From Prochilodus magdalenae (taxonomy: Eukaryota > Chordata > Actinopteri > Characiformes > Prochilodontidae), in contig JAMWET010003453.1 of assembly GCA_024036415.1 (NCBI GenBank), forward strand, positions 82,501 through 146,500: 64,000 nucleotides of DNA, given 5' to 3'. Below are positions 13,357-26,300 of the stretch, in pieces. The notes below the pieces were generated by a model. It saw nothing but the letters and a program-made list of their open reading frames with translations, did not search any database and was not told the origin of the DNA. Position numbers and translations under genes: made by a program. Within the stretch, counting starts at the first letter, position 1. Every line of letters begins with the position of its first letter.

Positions 13357-14019
13357 TGTCGATATGACACTCAGTATCGGTATCAGTCTGATACTCAGTA
13401 TCGGTATCAGTCTGATACTCAGTATCGGTCTCAGTCTGATACTCAGTATCGGCCTCAGTCTGATGCTCAGTATCGGTCTCAATATGATACTCAGTATCGG
13501 TATCAGTCTGATGCTCAGTATCGGTCTCAGTATGATACTCAGTATCGGTCTCAGTATGATACTCAGTATCGGTCTCAGTATGATACTCAGTATCGGTATC
13601 AGTCTGATACTCAGTATCGGTCTCAGTCTGATACTCAGTATCGGTCTCAGTATGATACTCAGTATCGGTCGCAGTATGATACTCAGTATCGGTATCAGTC
13701 TGATACTCAGTATCGGTCTCAGTCTGATACTCAGTATCGGTCTCAGTATGATACTCAGTATCGGTATCAGTCTGATACTCAGTATCGGTCTCAGTCTGAT
13801 ACTCAGTATCGGTATCAGTCTGATACTCAGTATCGGTCTCAGTCTGATGCTCAGTATCGGTCTCAATATGATACTCAGTATCGGTATCAGTCTGATGCTC
13901 AGTATCGGTCTCAGTATGATACTCAGTATCGGTCTCAGTATGATACTCAGTATCGGTCGCAGTATGATACACAGTATCGGTCTCAGTATGATACTCAGTA
14001 TCGGTATCAGTCTGATACT
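13357..14019 (+). repeat. 24-bp palindromic minisatellite, about 27 units
   Basis: Units of GATACTCAGTATCGGTCTCA plus GTAT or GTCT. Each contains the perfect palindrome GATACT-C-AGTATC. Because 24 is divisible by 3, all frames stay open; this is not evidence of coding. Confidence 0.97.
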
Positions 14020-14690
14020 AGCCAGAATCACTGGCCTGGATATCAGAAGCTGTATAAGAGAGATCCCACGTAAATGTGTAACTCCACTTTTTCTCAGAAT
14101 GGCACTTCAGATTTGATTTTCAGTATTTCAGTGTTGCTGGCCAATCCAAAATGTGGCTGATGTGTGTGAAAGGGGGATCTGTCATGCCTTTTCATTTTCT
14201 CGCTTTCCCTTTGTGTGCTTTGGGGCTTTGTGTGCATGTAACCGGGTAGCAAAGTTGTCAAGCCCAGAGTGCACACCTAAGAGGGGAAAACTCTCTCCCG
14301 CAGAAACCACTTCTCTCAGCTAGCTGAAACGCCCTGCTGGAACTCCTGCCCTTTTCTCTGTTACTGTCCTTACTGACCACCTGTAGGATCAGGTGAATGA
14401 CCACTCAGAACATTTGACCGGTTTGGGAAAATGTAAGTATGTAAATCCAGCAGTACCGCATGACTCGCGAGTCCTGTTGTGTTTGATGTACTACTCCTGT
14501 CTGGGATGTAGAACAGTTTGAGCATTATGCTATTCAGAGGGCTGGTTAAGTCAAATGCAGCCAGACAGCTGAATTGCAACACCAAATCAGAAAAAGATTG
14601 GACAGTGTGTGAAAAAGCAGTTTCCTACATTTACTTTGACTTTCATTTCATTGTTTTGCCTGGTCACATTTATTTCATTTGTTAATATAC
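14020..14690. other. intergenic, nothing recognised
   Basis: No exon or RNA gene, and no clear transposon boundary, seen on either strand. Confidence 0.45.
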
Positions 14691-14699
14691 ATCCGTTTC

Positions 14700-15792
14700 C
14701 ATCCATTCCTTTATTTCAGGCCTGCAACACATTCCAAAAACCTTGGGACAGTAAAGCGTTTACCAACTTCTGATGTTACCATTCCTTCTCACAACTCTTA
14801 AAACCCACTGAGGACACCAGAAGATTGAGTTTTATTGTTATCGGTGTTATTTTGTCCCAGTCCTCCAGCAGCGGTATGGGGTCATCACTGATGCATTTTC
14901 CACTTCACTTTTCTCCACACACATCCCTCTTTACTGGGGACAGGTCGGGACTGCAGGCATGTCTTTGTAACGTGTACATCATGTGCTTTTGCATTGTCTT
15001 GTTGGAAGGTCATGGACATCCCTGGAAAAGAGGTCCTCCTGAAAGCATCATGTTACTCTAAAATTTGAATGTACTTTTCTGCATTCATAGTGTAAGTGAC
15101 CTTTGACACTGAGACACTGATCCCATACCATTAAAGACCCTGGCGTTTTGACTTGTTGCTGATAGCAGTCTGGATGATCCTTTTTGTCCTTGCTCCAGAA
15201 CAGACGGTGTCTACTTCGTCCAGAAAAGATCTGGAATACTGATTTGTCTGCCCTCAGTACATGTTTCCACTGTGTGACGGTTCTTCCCAGATCCCTCAGA
15301 GCCCGGAGGAGTTGACGTTGCTTCTGGACATGGCTAGCATTAGGCTTCTGTTTTAGACGGTAAAGAATATCATTAGTGAATGTAACTCCGTATTGTAGGG
15401 CTTGAGAAAAAATTGACAGAGTAATCCCTCGCCCATGAGGCTTTATCAGCGATGCTGGATTACGATGCAGTGCAGTCTGGGGGTTTGGCTTAATAATATT
15501 ATGAACTGTAGATGGAGAAATATGGAAATGTCTTTCAATCATTTTTTGAGGAAACTCATTTGAATAATTTTCTCACAGTCTGGAGACCCCCTGCCCATCG
15601 TGGCTCCTCAAAGTCTCTTCCATTCATGGATACTGCCTTTGTATGAAACCATCTACAGTACAATCACCTGTGGCCATCACCTGTGTTAGTGTTTTAATCT
15701 CATGAATAGCCCTACATCGCCACTCTCAATTTCCAATTTCTGTGGATTGTCTTGCATGTTCCAGTTTCCCAAATTTTCCAGATTTGGGGTTG
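14700..15792 (-). mobile_element. decayed Tc1-like transposon
   Basis: The minus strand from 15542 to 15048 keeps an open stretch typical of Tc1 transposase: ISPSTVHNIIK (helix-turn-helix), VTQWKHVLRADKSVFQI (first catalytic Asp region) and KTPGSLMVWDQ. Downstream parts carry frame breaks, so it is dead. CAACCCC next to TA at 15793-15794 suggests the 5' end. The other end is placed only roughly, near the CAACACATTCCAAAAACC motif. Confidence 0.8.
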
Positions 15793-15799
15793 TATTAAA

Positions 15800-16872
15800 A
15801 GTTAAGTTGTCAAAGAGAGGAACAAAGACGGTACCAGATTGGTATCCATATCAGCAGATACTCAAGATTGTGGCATCAGTACTGTACAAGACAAAGTGGT
15901 ACTGAGTCACCCTTGGTACTAACAGAATGAGGTAGAAACCCAAGTCCCCATTAAAATACATAACCTATGTACTGTATTTTCACGTATACATCTTCACTCC
16001 TTACCTTTTTACCTTAGTGGAGACTCCAATCACTGTTACGTCGGCGATACATGTATAACAATCAGTCCAGTACATCAGTACACGTCTCACATCCATGTGC
16101 TTGTGCTTAGCTGCCATATTTTGTAACTGGCTGTGATTTTTTCAGAAACCAGTAGGGTCTTCTTTCCATTTGAATGGCTAACAAGCTTCAGACACTGAGG
16201 TCTAGCGTTGAATGACGGTGGCCATATATCCAGGTGCCAGTTTCAATGGTCTATCTCATCTCATGCTTCATTCAAGCTTCTAGATTTCAAAATCCAGCAA
16301 ATCCAAATCCAGTGGTTTGCTACAATAAGGCTACGGTGTCAAAGCGGCAGCACTTGTGAAGGACATAATGTACATTTAAGATTACATGGTATATGCAACA
16401 TGCCAGTAATTGCATCAGCCCTGCTGCATTATTTTAATTCACATGGCTGGAAATCCACTGATATTTAGAGTGCTCTTTAATGGCCGTTGAAATGAACAGA
16501 GGTAGGAGTTGTTGTCTTGATTAGGCCAGTGGTCCTGGTGCATCCCTATCCTGCACATTGTAGCTTCAAAACACTCTTCCTGGCTGGGTTAGTACATTAC
16601 CGGAGAGAGATAAGAAACCTGGATCAGGATTTTTGTCATGAAGCCCGGACTCAAACCATCAACAGGAGAGCACCCTACACTTTTCTCAGTTTCAGACACA
16701 CTGCTACATAATAAAAGACATTTATCATTTGGCCTAATGAAGGACCGGGTGCCCTCTGACTCTGCCTTTTTGCATTAGATGTTTGATCCTGGCGCTGTGG
16801 TTCTGACGCTCCTTAGTACTGGGAGTGCCAGTGGGAGCATCTCATAGTCATTCCTGGTGGTTTAGCCCCACT
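15800..16872. other. region between transposon relic and qrfpr 3' end
   Basis: No coding exon recognised. It would include the 3' UTR of the minus-strand receptor gene next to 16872. Confidence 0.4.
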
Positions 16873-17363
16873 TTATCTACTGGGTATGACGGCTAGCGGC
16901 TGCTCCGAGTCAAAGACACAGTGCATATGTGGAGGGTCAGTAACGCTCAGTATCACAGTGGCTGAGCTCCGATTGGGCCGGATGGCGCTGAACAAATTCA
17001 TGTGAGGAAAGGACTGGGAAACAGGCCTGTCTGGCTCTGGTGAGGCGTTGGGTTCAGGCTCCCAGGCCACCTTGCTCAAGGGCCTCAGCCCAGCCCGCCT
17101 CTCTGTCCGCTCCGTAGTTGTCCTTGGTTCTGAAGAGGAGATCCCCACCCGGGACCGACCCCTCCACAGGGAGGTGGAGACTAAGCTGCAGCAGCACCCA
17201 TCTACGGGACTCCGGCCCCTGGTCAGGAGGGCCAGCATGTCTCTCTTGAAGTTGGTGTTCAGGGCAGCATAGACCAGGGGGTTGCATACAGAGTTGCTGA
17301 AGCCCAGGATCTGCACCAAGCTGACCAGTAAAAACTCAGAGTCCAGGTCCAAATCCAGCTTAC
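16873..17363 (-). CDS. qrfpr: qrfpr coding exon 6: TM7 and C-terminal tail
   Basis: Begins (G)[20 protein letters not shown], then [20 protein letters not shown] (NPxxY and helix 8). A long Ser/Arg-rich tail with a CCC cluster follows, a possible palmitoylation site, ending AVIPSR. The acceptor is ATGTTCCAG. Confidence 0.93.
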
Positions 17364-20300
17364 CTGGAACATGGAAAATAGAGTGGAGAGTATTTAGTGG
17401 CAAGTATCTTTGAGACAACACGAAGTACACAATGTCTGAACGTCATTCAGTTTGGTGCGAAGCCAACCAAAGCTTAGTGCTGAATTAATTTCAGAATTAA
17501 CCAACTACTTATCATATATAATATATATATATATATCATAAACTGGAGAATGATTGAATGACCGTAGAGAAAATGTGCATGTCCCAAAAATAGCCTTTAT
17601 AAAATATTCTTCTTCTTCTTCTTCTTCTTATTATTATTATTATATAATATTATTATAAAATGTTTCTATTTCACAGTACTTCATGGAGCTGATCTGTAAC
17701 TCTCACACGTTCTGCAGCTTAAGGATTTCCAAATGGGGGCGCCCTCCCCAACTTAAGTAGCTTTTGGTGCATAATAAGAGTGGTGCATCTGTCCTAATTA
17801 ATATTAGTGGTACAATATCTAAATTTTTTTGCTCTGTCTTGCGTGTTTTCCTGAGCCCTCCTCTCCTCCTCCCAGAGGGCATCGCTCAATGACGTCGCAC
17901 CCACATGTCCCCAACCATCCAATCAGCTCCGCTCTAGGTCTCCTGAGTTCTAGCACCAGCTGACTCCAATCATCACTAGTTGCATTTAAGCCCCCTACAC
18001 ACACACAGACCCCTCTGTTTGCAATCCTGAGCGTTTCTATCCTGTTTATCTGCTCTGGTTTCTGCCCCTTTTGCTCTCTGCCTTATCCCTTTTTGACCCT
18101 AATCTCTTCGTCTCCTGGCTTTTTATCTCCGTTTGTCCTTTGACTATTCTCTCAGTCTCCTCCCTTGGCTTCGGTAGCCTTGCTAACGTCCTCTCCTGGT
18201 TCTGACCTCCCGCTTGTTTATCGTCTGCTGCTGCTTTGTTACACTGGTCTACTGTTTAATAAAACCTGCTGGACTTTTAGCTCTGCTCGAGTCAGTCCTT
18301 GACATCCTGTAACTTCTCTGCTGTGCTGTTTTCCAAAAGTTCAAATACAGCCCTGTTTAATGTAACAGTTTTATGTTACTAATGTTACAGGGAACCGGTT
18401 GTGAAACTGCTGTTGACAGAACTTTCCTTAGTTATACCATCACATGTTTTCCCCCCTCACATAACCTATAGAGACACACAGATTGACCGGTGATGAAGAA
18501 TGGGGGACAGATGAACAACAGTCTGTATTAGTACACCTGTATAGTGGACCTAAAAGACCAATAACCTGTGTATTAATCAGACTTATATGGTTGCATTAAC
18601 GTCACATTTTCAGAACAATACATCTGCTTCCAGGGAGAGAATAGTTGTGTAGGTCTCATACATTATTATGGTTGCCAAATTTTTCGTTTACTCCCGTTTC
18701 ATCGCCGACTAACTCGTCAAGCAGCTTTCGAGATATCCACTCTATTCCAACTCCAGATTGTCCAGTATGATCCGCTGATGTGGGCTTGTATACAGCTTTG
18801 TGATCCGATACACAGATTCCGAGTAGGAATCCATAGAGAATGAATAAACACGTGCCTATCTAACCTACTTCCGCTCGACCTAGAGACACCAAGTTGGATA
18901 CACTGGCTCGGCACAGCCAGTGCCCTGAGCACTCGTCTATCTGTCATTTATTCATCCCTCGTTCCTCCCACAGAGTCCCAGTCATTTTTGGCCCAAACTA
19001 AGAAGTAATGCTTTTGTTCGACCGAGAGCCACCAAACTTCACGTACTCACTAAGAGCCGGCCCCCAAACACTAATCCACAGTCATACTGACCCGCACTCG
19101 TTTCCTTACCGAGCAAGCTGCGCAACCATCCCGCATTTCCTTCAGGAATTGCACTTTTCTAGTTTAGATACTATCATTTATACTAGAGGAAAAACAGATA
19201 CGTTAGTCTTTGGTCCAAAACATCAAACAGTACATTTTCCCAAATGGCTATTTTTACAACCAGTACATGGGTGAAGTTATTTGGAACGGCTGGAAGTGAA
19301 AATGTTCAGTGGTCCCAAGCCCTTATTTTGACCACCTGTTGTGTTCCTACATCTCCTGCTCTAACACACCTGACAGAGCTCATCTGTTCCTAACCAGGCA
19401 CATCTTGACTGAATTCAGATTTGCTGGAGCAGTGAAATGCTGAAAGGTCTGGGAAGGTGGAAACTGATAAGCAGTTTCATGGCCAGGGGTGGCCCGTTCC
19501 CTCGTTACTGTATGGCAAATTAAGGAGATAAAGGATCTGGAGTCAGTTCCAAGTGTTGAATACGCATTATGTAGCTTTTAATGGTAACTCTGAATATGCA
19601 GTCCGAATAGGTGTTGAAATGAAAAGGGCCATAGTTACATTGGGAAAAGCTTTAAAAATTTGGTACAGTCGGAAAAGAGGGAATGCGCTGGCAAATTCAG
19701 CAATACTTAAGGCCTGGAAGACAATGGAAGACAACTCCAGTGGATGATTGCAGAATACTTTACATTGTGAAGGAAAAGCCCCTCACAGTTTTAATTTGAG
19801 TAAAGGACAGTCTAGAGGAAGTTGGTGTATCATTGTCAAGGTCTACAATCAAGTAGAACAATCAAGTACCGGTAATACTCAAGAAAGTAAACATCTTAAA
19901 AAGCCTGCCCAATTCTGGAACAGAATCCTTATCACAGAAGAAACCAAGATTAACCTGTGCCAGAGTGTTGAAAAAGAGAAGTATAGAGAAGGAAAAGAAG
20001 GGCTCGTGATACAAAGCAAATCACATCATCTGTATAAGATGGTGGAGGCAGTGTTATGACAAAGGTATGTACGGCTATGAACAGAACTGGGTCACGGTGT
20101 TCATCAATAATGTGACTGTCGATTGAAAGAAAAGGATTCTGTTCTTGAGTGAACATCTCTGCTTAAATTCACTCCAGTTCTGTAAAACTGATAGAGCTTA
20201 ACAGCAACATGATGATCCAAAGCATTCCACAAAGGTAACCCCAGTCCTTCTTAGGCCATAATGGAATGTTCTTATGTGGTTTCAACCCAACCTGGCATAC

Positions 20301-23300
20301 TTTTCACTTACTGCTCATAAAACATGCAGCAGAGAGACCCTCAAACAAGCAGCAAATGAAGGCAGCTGCAGTAAAGATCTGGCAAAGCATGTCGTGGGAG
20401 GTAACTCAGCATTTGGTGTCCATGGCATCCAGAACTCAGGCAGTCATGAACTGCAAAGGATTTTAATCCAAGTCATAAAAAAATCTCTTTGTTTCTAGCC
20501 ATGTTAGTTTGTCCAATCACTTTTAAGTCCAATTGATTTTAAATGGGCGGGGCTATGTAGAATTTGGCTGCAATATTTCTGTTAACCAACTTGAATTTAA
20601 GCTTAAAGTATGCACTACTGTCACACCTTGGCTCAGTCCATTGTGGTGGTTTACAGACGCAAAATTACAAAAAACTGTCAATTACGAATCTGATTCGAGA
20701 ACCTTTTTCAAAATTAACCTTTTTTAAAATGCTTCTATAAAACACATTTTGACATGACATGTATTATGCAAAACAAAATGCAACTACAGCGACAATGTGC
20801 TTCCCAGTAAAAGGTGTGGGTATAATTTCTTTTCATTTTAGAAGGCACGATCATTTTGCCTTTTTTTTTTCAGCTGACCTGCTGACAAATGACTCGCCTC
20901 TCTGAATGAAAAGAGCCTATTAAAATCTCATGGTGTGTTTGTACAGAAGGAGAGTTATTTTAGCCCCAGTGACTAAAACACAGAGATGTGGGTTCATTTC
21001 AAACGCGCTGGCTTTTCATGCTGTTGCAATAACATAACACTAGCTGAAATGTATGATAAGTGCACTTGTCTAATTGTGTATGTAACTATGGCTAAGCTTT
21101 GTATAATCGTGTTACAATTACAACCATGTTATTTATACGTCATTGCCCACAGTTCCAGTTAAATGTTTGGACTCATTTGAACCAATATTATCTGTAATTG
21201 ATCTAAACACTCTTTTTGCAGTGGTAGTAATAATAGGATGTCTACAATGTAAATATATTCATTTTATTAATTTAGCATATCCATAATTTCCTGTGAGGGA
21301 GCTTTTAGAGGTATGAAACTCTTCAGACATGTGGTTCACCAGAGGTGGCAGAAAAACACAAGTTCCTTACTTAAGTAGAGGGACTAGCAGTCTTGTTAAA
21401 AATACTCATGTATATGCCAACGTACGACTTATATTCTTACATATTTTTAATAAATAAAAGTATAAGAATACTCCTGTATCTACTTAAAGTAAACAAGTAA
21501 AAGTATTTATTCAACAAATCAGTTCTAAATACAGTTTTAAACAAAACATATCTTATAGTGTTGTGCATGTACATGAAACTGAACGTCCATTATGGTTTAT
21601 ACTAGAACTCCATGCATCATTCCTAAATACACGTAGAGCACTAAACACATTTACATGTTTTAATTGTCTTTACCAGAATTTAAGATGGACATTTCTGGAA
21701 TATCTTATGACATTTTTTTATTTTTTATTTTAACAATCAATACTAGTTAAAAAAGAATATACCAGTAACGCCCCCGGGTCTCCCTGATGCCCTGAATCTC
21801 CCGGACTCAATTTCCCAGAATGCACTATTCGATGATGTCACACTTACATGTCCCCACTCAACCAATCACATCTACCTAGCCCGAGTACTGATTTGTTTCA
21901 CCTGACACTCTCCACACTTCCTGTCTTTGTGAAGTTTTGCCAACTGATATGAGTTTCTCCAATCTCATTTTCCAGATTAAATAACTCCTTTAGGTGACAG
22001 GGATTCTTTGACTCAGGAACTTGTTGGGGCTACTCTTGCAGGCCGCACTTAAAGTCAACTCTGGAAGGCGTTTTTCATCGTTATCGGCATTCTGAGTGGA
22101 GGTGAGTGTAAAGCAGGACACAGCCTGACAAACTCAAGCTCACATACATGTTTCTATATGTCCTGCGCAGAAACTTAATAATTTGGGTCACATGCAAACC
22201 ATAGTAAGAAGCTTCACAAGGAACGATAACCGAAAACAAACTGTTTTTCAAAGAATTTTCACAGAGATTTGTTCTAATTTCAGCAGCTGCTTTTTTGTTC
22301 CACCATAAATAGCACTGCTGACACCTTATGCTACCAAGTCACGTCAAGTAGTTTTTGTCAATACTTGTGTTACTCTCTGACTCAAGTTGCAGCACATAAA
22401 CATATAACGATAAATAAACTGCAACTAAAAACAAGAACAAGAGTATAATAAATATAAAACACAGTTAACATAAAATAGACGAACACAAGACATGCTATAA
22501 AATAAAACAAGGGCCCTGAGATAAACATAATGAGACAGTAATATACTGAAGACAGTAAGGGCAATAAAGTAATGTGTGCACCAGCAGAATTAAGTTGTAG
22601 GATTGAAGTGGTATGACAGTGCCAGTATAAACAGCAGCGCAAACTGAAAAGTATTAATGCTGTTACAAAAGTGATGAGTGCGAACCAGTTTTGGAAAAGT
22701 GCAACTGTAAGGCAACCAAAAAAATCAAATAAGAAGCTGTAAATCCAAAATGAAAATGTCTACCTTTTTAAAAAGGGAAACAAAATTGCATCCAAATTTT
22801 TATTTATTTTACTAAATTAAAGCCAAAGATGCAGTTTTTGTTCCTCTTTCAGCTGTTTGTTGTTGTTCTGCATGCATACATAAATAGATGAAATAAACTA
22901 CTAGACTGTTAAAAATGACGTGTAGTGTGTAAGAAGATTTTACTAATTAAGGGGAGTAAAAAGTATTAAGTGTCAAAAGTATTCAAGTGAAATACAGATA
23001 CCAGAAAAGCCACATAAGTACAGTAATGAAGGACAGTAGGGATGAGTCGAATGGCCAAAGACTCTCTGAGGATCACTGCTTCCAGGCATTAGTTAGGCTC
23101 AGGGGTCAGAATGTTTCTCAAACTAGAATCAGATGCCACCTATAAAACCACAAGCTGTATGAGTTTTGCCAGAAGAAAGTTACTGCTGCCAAGAACTAAC
23201 AACCTCAAGCGGTTGCAGTTTGCCAGTCACTACTGGAACATTCAGTGAAACCCTGAGACCAAAACGCTGCTTTTTGAAAATACAAGTTGTGGATTGGTCT

Positions 23301-26300
23301 TAGACACTGTGTTCACTAAGGCTGTGAAAGAATATTACAGTACCTCCAGCATGTCGTTTCCACTGTCTGAAAAGTCATTAAGAAATGGCTGTAACAGCAA
23401 AGTGTGGAAGTCAGGGAAAAATCTGGAAGACATTAGAATGAGTTGTTTCTTATCAGTGCAACCCAGGTGTTCCCGCCAGTAGAGCACAGTATGCTCCAAC
23501 AGACAAGAAACCGCTAAGGCTTTCACACTAGTGAAGAGTGGAGGGAGAAAACGTTCTGACCGGTATGAAACCAAAAGCAGACGATGACATATACATTCAT
23601 AACATGAAATACTTGCATTAGGAAGTGGAAGGTCAAAGGAACAGGAGGTTCCAAAAGTGAAGTTCTATTGTGAATAGAAAATGGGACTCCGAACAGCCGT
23701 CTGAAAAACCTGGCGGTCCAATAAAACTGTCTCAATTCACCTCAAGCGGCCATGGCAGTACGTTTATCTCTTCTTCCTTTCTGTTCATCTTTTCTTTTTA
23801 GTCATGGCTTCATCTATGGCTTCATCCACTTGGCACAAACAGGATAGCAATAGCCTTACTGTTATCCACCATGTTTGTTTGGATCTATCTAGAAATAGAT
23901 CTAATCTTAAAAAAAAAAACAAAACAAGATGAGGTGGACAATGATCATGGATGGGGGAAAAAAACGGGTGTCTCATTTGCAGCATCAGTTGGAATTTTAA
24001 AACCCTACAACATGAGCCACAGACATTTCAGATCTAGAAGGAGATGAAACCCCAGGTGTGTGGAAGACGCAAGTTAAAATGTGAAATGTTCATGAAGCTG
24101 GCAGGGTTTTAGATGTTTGGAACTGAATGCGTTTGAGACTGAGGAAGGTGATTTTGTTGCCATAGAGAAGTGAGTAAAAGCATGAAGAGGCGTGTGTGGA
24201 AGGCAGAGGCGTGATGAAGTGATGTGTTACTGTGATTGGGCAGAATGCCACGTGTGTGTGTGTGAGTGTGTGTTCTCTCAGACCAGCAGCTGTGAGATTG
24301 TGTTTGTGTGATGCAATAGTCTAGCAAAGGCTGTGTGTGTTACCGTAGTCAAGCAGCAGTGAGACGAGGTGAAATGGAGCCCAGCATGCGCCAAACAACA
24401 GTACCACCGTGGCCATCATCCTCACTGCCCTCCTCTTCCTCCTGTACACAACCCAATTACCAATGTTATAGAGGCTTGCATAAAAAAAAATCTGCAAAAG
24501 TCCATGTACAGTTTAACCAAAAAAAAAAACAGTAACTGTGATGTGTTAAAGTTTAGATATCTTGGTCAATACTGCACTTAAAACCCCCTTTAGCAGAGTC
24601 GTTCTCTGAAATGACACTTCATTCACTCTTCCTAGTAGGATGTGTTCTTGATATCTATCTACCAGTTTTCAATTGTTGTCAAGGCAGCCAACAGTGATGG
24701 CTCAAAGCTTCACATTGGCCTTTTTTGTTCCTGTTTAACAGACCAGATTCAGTGGAATCCATTCCTCCATGTTCCCTATTCTTCCTGTGCCAATGGTTGC
24801 CACAAGTCCCCATGCCATTGAAAGTGGTCAAAGAGTTTTTACTACAGCATTCCACAGCATGTTTTGTCAAACTACTTCTATTGTTTTGCATACGGCATGA
24901 GGTCAGAGGTAGGGTTTCCTTACTGTTGATTCTTCCATGCAGATCTTTTGTGCAAGCAATGAGGCACAGCAGGACGATGTATCACAATTACAGGTCTTCT
25001 TACAGGTCTTTTCTCATCATATGGGGCTTTTGCTTTGCCTTGCTACGTACTGGGTACCAATGTTCCCCTGGTTTAAGCCATATCTTGCCATTTGGGTGTT
25101 TTTCTTCCGCACCCATGTAGTGAAACACCCACACACATACACATACTTGCCCAGAGCAGTGGGCAACCCTATCCACAGGGCCCGGGGTGCAGTTGGGGTT
25201 CAGTGCCTTGCTCAAGGGTACTTTTAGTCGTTACTATCAGTTCAGGGAATCGAACTGGCAACCCACTGGTTAGAAAGCTGGTTCCCTAACCTCCAGCCCA
25301 CGACTGGATATCTGAATGCAACACTGGCACACTGTTATGGTTTGATTTATCAGTGTTTGCTTGTCTTCGTTTCACTCACTCAAACTGAAGAACTGCCAAA
25401 CAGGAGAAGTTTGCCCTCTGCTCAGAATTTCCAAACAGTTTAGTTAATCCACCATCCAAGGTAAACTTCCAAAGATTTTTCCAGTTCCAGGACTGTACAT
25501 TGTGTTTTATTTTTGTAGAATGTCTGAGCATTGTCTACTCTATCCTTACAATCCTTTCATAACTGGTACTGCCGAATAGCTACTTTATGAAGGTCTCGAC
25601 TCAAAACTCATAACAAAAGAGCAAGGTTACAGGATGGAGAACAAAAAAAAAAAAAACAAAACATGAAAAATCTGATAACGTAGACAGTTAGTGCATTCCA
25701 CTATAATAGACTAAGTTTAAGAATATCCAGTCCAATGTCATGGTGAAAACATTGTGATTCTGAAAACCCAAAAAATAACTAGGCAAAGTATGAATCAGTT
25801 TTTTTTTTTATTATTATAAATGAATTCATTCATTTTAACTTTTACATCTCTATTTCCTGTTTATGTTTCTTCTTTAGAAAACTCAGTCACTATCCTACTG
25901 AGTATACTGTAGGTTTCTGACCTGGTGATCTTGTTGATTTCGGAGCCTGGCAGGGTTTGGAACATGGCCTCATGCACTCTGTGCTTTCCCCACAGCTCTC
26001 TCATAATTTTCCCATACAGAACTCCCATGGTCACCATTGGAGCCAGAAAGACCAGCACAAAGAGGCAGGCAGTGTAGCCCTGTCTCTGCTGTGGGTTTGG
26101 CCACACCTCCAGGCAACAGGTGTGGTGTATGTCAAACAGGAAGTCATATTTTACCTGTAGGGTTAAAGCAGAGAATTTGTAGTGAGAACTCTGTTAGACG
26201 CTAGAGGGCTCTACTGAGAGTTAAAAATAAATGGGTTCCTTTGATGCGTTTGTATATAAATGCTTAATCAGTTGTTTATAGAAATTCTGTCCATTTCACT

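Noticed and set aside
13333..14116. Open frames of 208-250 codons on both strands
   Set aside because: They come from the 24-bp array; all frames without a stop in one unit remain open throughout.
23050..23750. Another Tc1 relic
   Set aside because: Faint resemblance only; no catalytic or helix-turn-helix block could be aligned with confidence.
16873..25922. qrfpr as a pseudogene missing TM6
   Set aside because: The TM6 exon is present at 24441-24344 in correct phase; it was simply short.
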